Below the pieces are notes generated by a model that had not been told where the DNA came from, made no database searches, and was given only the letters and a program-made list of their open reading frames with translations. A stretch of DNA of 6,920 nt, taken from the NCBI GenBank assembly GCA_947463665.1, contig CANHUD010000129.1:1-6920 (forward strand), in the 5' to 3' direction. Shown here in pieces: positions 1-5,164 of this stretch. The first letter of the stretch is position 1. Each line of letters begins with the position of its first letter. Position numbers and translations under genes: made by a program. Source of the DNA: Sphingobacteriales bacterium (GTDB lineage Bacteria; Bacteroidota; Bacteroidia; Chitinophagales; Chitinophagaceae).

Positions 1-507
1 GGTTCCCTGTGTAGGAACAGATTCCGGACTGGCCGATTGCACATACATGTTCAGGGCCGGGAGATCCGCCGTTACCGGCATTTGCAAATAGGCATGTCCG
101 GCAAACAGCACCAGTCCGAACCGGTCATCCGGCCGCTTCTTCACCAATTCGTTTATAAAAAGGCGCGCCCGTTGCAGCCGGCTTGGCTTTACATCCTCTG
201 TGAGCATACTCCGGCTCACATCCAGCGAAAGAAGGATATCGATCCCGTTACGGCGTGTTATAGCTGATTTTTCCGGCAGCTGCAGGTTGGCCAGCCCAAG
301 CACACCGAGCAGGAACGATGCCAACAGCAAGGTGAAGGACAACCGAAACTGCCCGGGTGCATAGGTAGAGATCAATGGACGGACCAGCCGTTCATCACCC
401 AATCGGGTTAGCACCTGACGTTTCCAGGCTATCACACGAAGATACAGCCACACCAGGGCGGGTGTAAGCAAGAGCAGGAGCAGATATGCAGGTTGTTCGA
501 ACCGCAT
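1..507 (-). CDS. batB: BatB-like VWA-domain membrane protein (N-terminal 169 aa, truncated by window edge)
   Basis: The visible part starts at ATG 507-505 and stays open to base 1, so the C-terminus is missing. Two hydrophobic segments lie at about residues 8-27 (YLLLLLLTPALVWLYL) and 55-75, followed by a VWA domain. Its metal-site motif D96-V-S-R-S100 is intact, and T146 in the stretch MPVTAD is a likely third metal ligand. The segment RLGDERLV after the first span and the stretch ending in VPTQGT at the edge resemble BatB more than BatA of the Bacteroides aerotolerance family. These inner-membrane proteins usually sit in moxR/DUF58/batA/batB clusters, and their VWA domains are thought to scaffold envelope or stress complexes. 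The biochemical role is poorly defined. Here the usual batA is not immediately upstream. Instead a beta-lactamase gene ends 11 bp before this start, so co-transcription is likely. The usual ARPQ after the second span is replaced by ANLQ. The family assignment is firm. The B subtype is likely but unproven without the C-terminus. Confidence 0.85.
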   Translation of the reverse strand, partial: MRFEQPAYLLLLLLTPALVWLYLRVIAWKRQVLTRLGDERLVRPLISTYAPGQFRLSFTLLLASFLLGVLGLANLQLPEKSAITRRNGIDILLSLDVSRSMLTEDVKPSRLQRARLFINELVKKRPDDRFGLVLFAGHAYLQMPVTADLPALNMYVQSASPESVPTQGT

Positions 508-518
508 CAGCAGGTCGG

Positions 519-1340
519 TTACATTTTCCCTTCAAAGAAGCCGATCTTTTTCAGGATGTTTTTCAAAATTTTCTCCCGAACATTTTTCATATCGATGGCA
601 TGATCCGGAGTTTCCAGATTCATCGCAAAGAAATAGACATGCCGGTTTTCTTCGATCCAGCCAATGATCCAGCCGAGTTCATTTCCGGTTTCAGTTTTAC
701 CCCATCCGGTTTTATAGGCCAGCTGGTAGGTAGCGTTGTTCTCGCGGATCATCATTTTCTTCACCTGCTCCTGCACACTTAAACGGAAAGGCAGCTGTTT
801 GAAATAGAGCATCTTCACCAGCCATACCTGTGCGTCTGCCGTGATCTTCAGGCTGTTGTCGAGCCAGAAAGAATCAATGCTCCCTCCGATCTTCTGGTTG
901 CCGTATTTCACACTGTCGAGCCAGGCCCGCATGGTATCCCGGCCGATGGCACGTGCCAGCTGCTGGAAATGAGGGACCGATGACACCCGGAAAGCTTCCG
1001 AAAGGGTGAGATCTTTATCCCATTCCGGATTTCCGCGCACCACACCATCCCATTTAATAATGGAACTGTCGGTACTAACCCTGCCGGTCTGCAGGGCGAT
1101 CAGGGCATTCACGATCTTGAACGTGGACGCAGGCGAAAAGGCCATGGTATCCCGTTTCAGGTTGTAGATGATATGCTGGCCCCTGCTGTTATCAAACATC
1201 GCAAAGGTCCCATCCACGTTGAACTCGTCGAAATAGGTTTTCAGGTTCTTCTCTTCCTGAACATTATTTACCGTGCAACCGAATGCGGAAACCAGTAAAA
1301 ACAGTGCCAAAAACAGTCTCATAGCGGAATACTTCATCAT
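519..1340 (-). CDS. Class D (OXA-type) beta-lactamase, lipoprotein
   Basis: This 273-aa serine beta-lactamase would hydrolyse beta-lactams through an acyl-enzyme. All class D landmarks are present in order: S72-T-F-K75 (nucleophile and the lysine that is carboxylated in this class), S120-S-V122, Y146-G-N148, W159 in FWLD (matching the tryptophan that stabilises the carboxylated lysine), and K210-T-G212 followed by W-I-I-G-W. Length is normal for the family. The N-terminus has a hydrophobic stretch ending SAFGC, so C22 is a plausible lipidation site and the enzyme may be membrane-anchored in the periplasm. The ATG at 1340 overlaps the kbl stop in an ATGA arrangement. ATGs at 1337 and 1322 are alternative starts, and all keep the signal peptide. 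A VWA gene follows 11 bp downstream. The gene has no promoter space of its own and is probably read from the kbl promoter. Substrate range cannot be told from the sequence. A methicillin-sensor (BlaR/MecR) domain has a similar fold, but no receptor membrane part is present. Confidence 0.95.
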   Translation of the reverse strand: MMKYSAMRLFLALFLLVSAFGCTVNNVQEEKNLKTYFDEFNVDGTFAMFDNSRGQHIIYNLKRDTMAFSPASTFKIVNALIALQTGRVSTDSSIIKWDGVVRGNPEWDKDLTLSEAFRVSSVPHFQQLARAIGRDTMRAWLDSVKYGNQKIGGSIDSFWLDNSLKITADAQVWLVKMLYFKQLPFRLSVQEQVKKMMIRENNATYQLAYKTGWGKTETGNELGWIIGWIEENRHVYFFAMNLETPDHAIDMKNVREKILKNILKKIGFFEGKM

Positions 1341-2524
1341 TTTATCACATTTAATTCCCGGCCAACCTTCACAAATGCCGCAATGGCCTTATCGAGATGC
1401 GCTACATCATGTGCTGCACTCAGCTGCACACGGATCCGCGCCTTCCCTTTTGGCACCACCGGATAGAAGAAGCCTACCACAAAGATGCCTTCTTCCAGCA
1501 TACGGGCCGCCATTTTTTGTGCCAGCACGGCTTCGTACAGCATGATCGGAACAATAGGATGTACGCCTGGCCTGATATCGAAGCCTGCTTCCGTCATTTT
1601 TGTCCGGAAATAATTCGTATTGAATTCCAGCTTATCGCGCAGTGCGGTGGTTTCACTCAGCATATCCAGTACTGCAATAGATGCGCCCACAATGCTGGGG
1701 GCCAGCGTATTGGAAAACAGGTAGGGGCGGCTGCGCTGCCGCAGCATATCTATGATTTCTTTCCGACCGCTGGTAAATCCGCCGGAAGCTCCGCCCAGCG
1801 CTTTCCCCAGCGTACCGGTAATGATGTCGATCCTCCCCATCACTCCGCAGTGTTCGTGCGTGCCCCTGCCGGTCTTACCCAGGAAACCGGAAGAATGGCA
1901 TTCATCCACCATCACGGCGGCATCGTACTGATCGGCCAGCGCACAGATCTTGTCGAGCTGCGCGATCGTACCGTCCATACTGAACGATCCGTCGGTAACG
2001 ATGATCCGCGTACGGGCTCCTGCTGCTTCCTGGAGTTTACGCTCCAGATCTTCCATATTGTTGTGCGCATAACGAAAACGCTGCGCCTTGCACAACCTCA
2101 CGCCATCAATGATAGACGCATGGTTCAGTTCGTCGGAAATAATGGCATCTTCCTCATTAAAAAGGGGTTCAAACACCCCGCCATTGGCGTCAAACGCTGC
2201 TGCGTACAGGATGGTATCCTCGGTTCCCAGAAAAGCGGAGATCTTCTGTTCCAGCTCCTTGTGAATGTCCTGCGTACCACAAATGAAGCGGACGCTGCTC
2301 ATTCCGAAGCCCCGTTCATCGATGTATTGCTTGGCCGCTTCCAGCACTTTAGGATGGGAACTTAGTCCCAGATAGTTGTTGGCACAGAGGTTAATGACTT
2401 CTTTTCCATCCACCCGGATAACCGGCCCCTGTGGGCTTTCGATCACCCGTTCTACCTTGTAGAGATCCGCTTTTTTGATGTCTGATAGCTCAATAGCCAG
2501 TCGCTCCTTTAATTTCTCGTTCAT
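1337..2524 (-). CDS. kbl: Glycine C-acetyltransferase (2-amino-3-ketobutyrate CoA ligase)
   Basis: This 395-aa PLP enzyme of the alpha-oxoamine synthase family (fold type I) cleaves 2-amino-3-ketobutyrate with CoA to glycine and acetyl-CoA. It is the second step of threonine breakdown after threonine dehydrogenase, and it acts in the cytoplasm. Its length and sequence follow E. coli Kbl (398 aa, from memory) nearly throughout: CANNYLGL at 47-54, SVRFICGTQDIHKELEQK at 77-94, H135 in LNHASIIDG (stacks on the cofactor), D207 and H210 in DECHSSGF, and the PLP lysine K241 in TGTLGKALGGASGG. The motif GFFYPVVPKGKARIR near the C-terminus is also specific. These identities separate it from the related serine palmitoyltransferase, AONS (BioF) and ALAS. 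The start at 2524 gives the N-terminus expected for the family. No threonine dehydrogenase is present in the window. The stop overlaps the beta-lactamase start by 4 bp, which suggests translational coupling. No convincing promoter is visible on this strand in the 104 bp upstream. Confidence 0.97.
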   Translation of the reverse strand: MNEKLKERLAIELSDIKKADLYKVERVIESPQGPVIRVDGKEVINLCANNYLGLSSHPKVLEAAKQYIDERGFGMSSVRFICGTQDIHKELEQKISAFLGTEDTILYAAAFDANGGVFEPLFNEEDAIISDELNHASIIDGVRLCKAQRFRYAHNNMEDLERKLQEAAGARTRIIVTDGSFSMDGTIAQLDKICALADQYDAAVMVDECHSSGFLGKTGRGTHEHCGVMGRIDIITGTLGKALGGASGGFTSGRKEIIDMLRQRSRPYLFSNTLAPSIVGASIAVLDMLSETTALRDKLEFNTNYFRTKMTEAGFDIRPGVHPIVPIMLYEAVLAQKMAARMLEEGIFVVGFFYPVVPKGKARIRVQLSAAHDVAHLDKAIAAFVKVGRELNVIK

Positions 2525-2562
2525 TTTTATAGCTTTACGTCGGTAAAATTCCGAACTTTTTC

Positions 2563-2570
2563 TATTTTTG
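2563..2570 (+). promoter_or_regulatory. Possible Bacteroidota housekeeping -7 element (TATTTTTG)
   Basis: The octamer TATTTTTG matches the Bacteroidota primary-sigma -7 consensus TAnnTTTG exactly. It lies 58 bp upstream of the small membrane-protein gene. No TTTG -33 box is found at the usual 19-21 bp upstream, and the region is AT-rich, so this may be chance. It is offered as an alternative or additional promoter to the ECF-type site just downstream. Confidence 0.3.
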
Positions 2571-2580
2571 TTAACCCCGG

Positions 2581-2609
2581 TGTAACTTTTCCTTCACTAT
2601 TTTCGTCTA
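2581..2609 (+). promoter_or_regulatory. ECF-type promoter upstream of the small membrane-protein gene
   Basis: TGTAAC (2581-2586), 17 bases, then CGTCTA (2604-2609) matches the general layout of ECF sigma promoters (an AAC-containing -35 box and a CGT-type -10 box 16-17 bp apart). Transcription would begin around 2614-2617, leaving a leader of about 12-15 nt before the ATG at 2629. The same -35 hexamer and a similar -10 box occur directly before the sigma-factor gene at 2884-2912. Two such sites facing two adjacent starts are unlikely by chance. That the neighbouring sigma factor uses this site is inference. Confidence 0.6.
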
Positions 2610-2628
2610 CCATCTAAAGTCTACGGTT

Positions 2629-2829
2629 ATGAAACAAAAGTTTGGTGCTGTTTTATTGTTTGGTGCCATCTTAGCCATCATGCTTACCGGTGTTGCCTAT
2701 ATGCTGCAAGACAAACACCCGGGAACGGAAGATGTTTATTCTGCCGGATCAAAAGAAAAAAACGGACAACAGATCAAAACCCATACCCCTGCCTGGGAAA
2801 AAATGATTCGCTTTCTCGTCAGGATCTGA
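2629..2829 (+). CDS. Small single-span membrane protein (66 aa), unknown function
   Basis: I do not recognise this protein. It has a short basic start (MKQK), one hydrophobic segment at about residues 5-25 (FGAVLLFGAILAIMLTG and following) and a 40-residue hydrophilic tail rich in Lys and Asp/Glu, ending in a short amphipathic stretch (AWEKMIRFLVRI). The N-terminal segment could be a membrane anchor with the tail outside, or an uncleaved signal. There is no lipobox cysteine and no cysteine anywhere. Support for a real gene comes from its setting: an ECF-type promoter ends 20 bp before the ATG and a strong intrinsic terminator begins 15 bp after the stop, so the gene is a complete one-gene transcript. 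No Shine-Dalgarno sequence is visible, as is usual in this phylum. The shared promoter pattern suggests it belongs to the regulon of the adjacent sigma factor, perhaps as an envelope-stress small protein or a modulator of the anti-sigma partner. That role is a guess. Confidence 0.75.
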   Translation: MKQKFGAVLLFGAILAIMLTGVAYMLQDKHPGTEDVYSAGSKEKNGQQIKTHTPAWEKMIRFLVRI

Positions 2830-2843
2830 TCACCACCCTATTC

Positions 2844-2874
2844 AAAGGCCTTTCCGGAGGCCTTTCGTTTTTTT
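2844..2874 (+). terminator. Intrinsic terminator after the small membrane-protein gene
   Basis: AAAGGCCT (2844-2851) pairs perfectly with AGGCCTTT (2858-2865) around a 6-base loop. Two bases later comes a run of seven T (2868-2874). It separates the small gene from the sigma-factor operon, which therefore needs its own promoter. Confidence 0.9.
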
Positions 2875-2883
2875 GGGCCGATG

Positions 2884-2912
2884 TGTAACCTTCGGCATTT
2901 AGCATCGTATTA
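2884..2912 (+). promoter_or_regulatory. ECF-type promoter of the sigma-factor operon (probable autoregulation)
   Basis: TGTAAC (2884-2889), 16 bases, then CGTATTA (2906-2912) repeats the pattern found before the small gene. It sits between the upstream terminator and the sigma-factor ATG at 2922, which is where an operon promoter must lie. The predicted start of transcription (about 2917-2919) leaves only a few bases of leader, so the message would be nearly leaderless. Autoregulation is common for ECF sigma factors, but use of this site by this sigma factor is inferred. The site also contains an inverted repeat, GTGTAA/TTACAC. Confidence 0.6.
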
Positions 2913-2921
2913 CACTTACGA

Positions 2922-3407
2922 ATGACCGAACGGGAATACAACCAATGCGTTACTGATTATGCCGATGCTGTTTATCGGTTCATCCTCAAAAATCTCCGGC
3001 AGGAGGAGGACGCCCGTGATATTGTACAGACCTCGTTCGAAAAACTATGGAAACACCATCTGCAGGTTGAATCGGCTACAGCCAAATCCTATCTGTTCAG
3101 CATTGCCTATCATCAGATGATCGATCATCTCCGTAAAAGCAAGCGCATGCAGCTACGCGCGGATTTTGAGGAAACGGTTCGGGTACAGCCCGGAAAAGCG
3201 GATAACCTGAAAAGCATCCTGAACCATGCACTCGACCGGCTTCCGGAAATACAGCGATCCCTCGTGATGCTGAAAGATTATGAAGGCTATAGCTATGAGG
3301 AGATCGGACAGATTACCGGACTGAGCGGCAGCCAGGTGAAGGTATATCTTCACCGCGCGCGGTTGCAGCTCAAACAATATCTTGTTAAACCCGAAAACCT
3401 TATATGA
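2922..3407 (+). CDS. ECF-family RNA polymerase sigma factor (sigma-70 family)
   Basis: This 161-aa cytoplasmic protein would direct RNA polymerase to a special promoter set. Sigma region 2 spans about residues 8-76. It includes EEDARDIVQTSFEKLW (28-43), which is the core-binding helix, and AKSYLFSIAYHQMIDHLRKS (54-73), which is the -10 recognition part. After a short linker, region 4 covers about 97-154: LDRLPEIQRSLVMLKDYEGYS, then a helix-turn-helix (EEIGQITGLSGSQVKVYLHR, 126-145) that reads the -35 box. The two-domain layout without regions 1 and 3, and the length, are normal for ECF factors. The start is supported by conserved sequence beginning about 10 residues in. The stop overlaps the next ATG by 4 bp, so it is probably translationally coupled to the anti-sigma-like protein. 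An ECF-type promoter lies directly upstream. It is not of FecI/SusC-transport type, since neither a FecR nor a TonB receptor gene follows. Confidence 0.95.
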   Translation: MTEREYNQCVTDYADAVYRFILKNLRQEEDARDIVQTSFEKLWKHHLQVESATAKSYLFSIAYHQMIDHLRKSKRMQLRADFEETVRVQPGKADNLKSILNHALDRLPEIQRSLVMLKDYEGYSYEEIGQITGLSGSQVKVYLHRARLQLKQYLVKPENLI

Positions 3408-4204
3408 TGCCAGCCAAACGGATAGATAAGGGGAATTATGAAGAGTTCTTTCTGCTTTATGTAGATAATGAACTCCCGGCGGCCGATCGCGAGGCAGTTG
3501 ACTCGTTTGTTTCCGCACATCCTGAACTCCGGGAAGAACTGGAGCTGCTGCTGGAAACCCGTCTCATCCCGGAAGAGCAATTGTTCGGTAACCCTGAGGT
3601 ACTTATGAAACCGGAACGGGCTGCCCGGCGGAATACCTATCTCCTTTTGCGCTGGCTGGCCCCTGCTGCTGCGGCAGTATGGCTGCTCTTTACAGGTATC
3701 AGTCAATTCGGCGGTTCTGTGGATGGACCGCCCCTCCGGCCTCCGATAAAAATTGCCAGCCAGGAACCTGTAACAAAACCGACAGCGCCACGTAAAACAG
3801 ATACACCTGCCCGTGTTATACGTATTCCTGAAAAACGCCCGTTGGCTGTTCCTACAGATAAGTTATCGGCAACAACTGCCCCACTGGCCGTAACAGAAGC
3901 AGCGGAGACTGTTGAGCCCGGAACCAATATAACCGAAACGGTTATAGAATCAGCAGCTCCTGTACTGGTGCCGGCAGAAACAATACAGACCACATCGGTG
4001 CAGCAGACAGCGGTGAAAAATAATTACGCTTCAGAGGCTTTGTTCCATCCGGATGGGGATGCAGAAGCAGAAGAAGAACAGGGTCGGTCGAAAAAAGGAT
4101 TTCGGGTTCTGGTGCGCAAGGCCACCCGGGTGTATCAGAAAGTGGTAGAGCCGGAGGGCGACAAACCACTCATCCGACTCTCAAAAGCTGATATTGAATT
4201 ATAA
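3404..4204 (+). CDS. Single-span anti-sigma-factor-like membrane protein
   Basis: This 266-aa protein has a cytoplasmic N-terminal helical region (about 10-60: YEEFFLLYVDNELPAADRE, then VSAHPELREELELLLETRL) of the sort seen in Bacteroidota anti-sigma proteins. One membrane span follows at about 80-99 (LLLRWLAPAAAAVWLLFTGI). Next comes a long Pro/Thr/Ala/Val-rich low-complexity periplasmic stretch (about 105-215), an acidic patch (DGDAEAEEEQ) and a basic conserved-looking tail (GFRVLVRKATRVYQKVV, from 232). The usual zinc-binding His/Cys set of ZAS anti-sigma factors is absent, and the protein has no cysteine. Its 4-bp ATGA overlap with the sigma gene and its topology are the main grounds for the call. 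From memory, similar sigma/one-span/barrel trios recur in Chitinophagaceae with a related RK-TRV tail. The role is inferred: it would hold the sigma factor at the inner membrane and release it on an envelope signal. The start could be either ATG of the tandem pair at 3404 and 3407. Confidence 0.8.
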   Translation: MMPAKRIDKGNYEEFFLLYVDNELPAADREAVDSFVSAHPELREELELLLETRLIPEEQLFGNPEVLMKPERAARRNTYLLLRWLAPAAAAVWLLFTGISQFGGSVDGPPLRPPIKIASQEPVTKPTAPRKTDTPARVIRIPEKRPLAVPTDKLSATTAPLAVTEAAETVEPGTNITETVIESAAPVLVPAETIQTTSVQQTAVKNNYASEALFHPDGDAEAEEEQGRSKKGFRVLVRKATRVYQKVVEPEGDKPLIRLSKADIEL

Positions 4205-4224
4205 ACATAGAAAAACGAAGAGGA

Positions 4225-5064
4225 ATGAAAAGAATGATCATGTATGTACTGGTATCCACCTACAGTATGGCGGTTTTGGCCCAGCAGGATTCTACCCGCA
4301 ATGAATCTACATCGGTAGATACCATCCGGGTAGGAAATTTCATCATCATTAAAAAAGAGGCAAATGGAAATACCAATGTAGATATTTCCCGTCAGCCTGG
4401 CAAAGCGAGGCCAAAGAAAAACATCCGTACCAACTGGTGGATCGTTGATCTGGGCTATGCCGGTTTCAATGACATCACTGATTACAACAGTGCCGGTGCA
4501 AAGGCATTCATGCCCAATGCCGGAAGCACACCCATTAATGCCGGAGATTTTTCCCTTGGCAGTTTCCGCGTATCGAACTTTAATCTCTGGTTTTTCATGC
4601 GCACGCATAATCTATCCCGGCATGTCCTGAATCTGAAATACGGATTTGGAATTGAGAGCAATAATTACTTCTACAAGACCAATCTAACCTATGTGGATGG
4701 TGCTAACCCATATGTTATACGTGACAATGTGGATTTTTCCAAAAATAAACTGGTGGCCAGTTACTTAACCGTTCCACTGATGCTGAACATCAACACAGCA
4801 CCCAACGAACGGCGTAAAGCCCTCCAGATCAGTGCGGGTGTTAGTACAGGGCTGCTTTACCGAGCCCGTCAGAAGCAGATCTCCGATGATCGTGGCAAGC
4901 AGAAACAGAGTACCAATTTCAACCTCGAACGTTGGAAGATGTCGCTGGTAGGCGAACTCGGTCTGGGTCCGGTCAAATTTTACGGTTCTTATGCACTCAC
5001 GCCGCTGCACCGGTATGGAGTAGAACAGTTGCCCTACAATGTAGGCATCCGTCTTGGCAAATAA
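4225..5064 (+). CDS. Outer-membrane beta-barrel protein (PorT-like)
   Basis: This 279-aa protein has a Sec signal peptide (residues 1-19, likely cut after AVLA before QQD), a short periplasmic lead-in with the phrase DTIRVGNFIIIKK (32-44), and a basic linker (KARPKK). From about residue 68 to the end it alternates short beta-strands and loops, for example WWIVDLGYAG, FNLWFFMR, LNLKYGFGIES, VASYLTVPLMLNI, ALQISAGVSTGLLYRAR, LVGELGLGPVKFYGSYAL and YNVGIRLG. This is the pattern of eight- to ten-stranded barrels annotated as PorT or outer membrane beta-barrel proteins in Bacteroidota. The final residue is K rather than the common aromatic. A purine-rich AAGAGGA stands right before the ATG. It follows the anti-sigma-like gene by 20 bp and ends at a strong terminator, so it is the third gene of the sigma operon. 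It may be the effector of the response or an outer-membrane sensor partner. No specific ligand can be inferred. Confidence 0.85.
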   Translation: MKRMIMYVLVSTYSMAVLAQQDSTRNESTSVDTIRVGNFIIIKKEANGNTNVDISRQPGKARPKKNIRTNWWIVDLGYAGFNDITDYNSAGAKAFMPNAGSTPINAGDFSLGSFRVSNFNLWFFMRTHNLSRHVLNLKYGFGIESNNYFYKTNLTYVDGANPYVIRDNVDFSKNKLVASYLTVPLMLNINTAPNERRKALQISAGVSTGLLYRARQKQISDDRGKQKQSTNFNLERWKMSLVGELGLGPVKFYGSYALTPLHRYGVEQLPYNVGIRLGK

Positions 5065-5080
5065 GTACGCTGATCTTTTC

Positions 5081-5123
5081 AAAGGTTCGCTGATTAACGA
5101 TTCGTTCATTAGCGAACCTTTTT
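5081..5123 (+). terminator. Hairpin terminator of the sigma-factor operon, between convergent genes
   Basis: AAAGGTTCGCT (5081-5091) pairs perfectly over 11 bp with AGCGAACCTTT (5111-5121). The 19-base loop can itself form AACG/CGTT (5096-5099 with 5103-5106). The T-rich tail TTTTTCTTT begins at 5119 on the plus strand, right for ending the barrel-gene transcript. On the minus strand the stem is followed by GAAAAG rather than a T run, so it would serve the converging gene poorly if at all. Confidence 0.8.
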
Positions 5124-5164
5124 CTTTACTTCCGGTTGGTACCGTGATTGACATTCAACCCTGA

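Noticed and set aside
37..267. A 76-codon plus-strand open frame at the left edge
   Set aside because: It is antisense to the conserved VWA domain with its D-x-S-x-S motif, and shows no signs of a gene.
1397..2365. A 322-codon open frame on the plus strand opposite kbl
   Set aside because: It is fully antisense to a strongly conserved enzyme gene. Its translation is rich in His, Cys and Arg with no recognisable motif, as expected from the complement of a coding frame.
3153..3706. Two overlapping minus-strand open frames opposite the sigma and anti-sigma genes
   Set aside because: They lie opposite well-supported genes, have no recognisable domain and no promoter or spacing that fits an operon.
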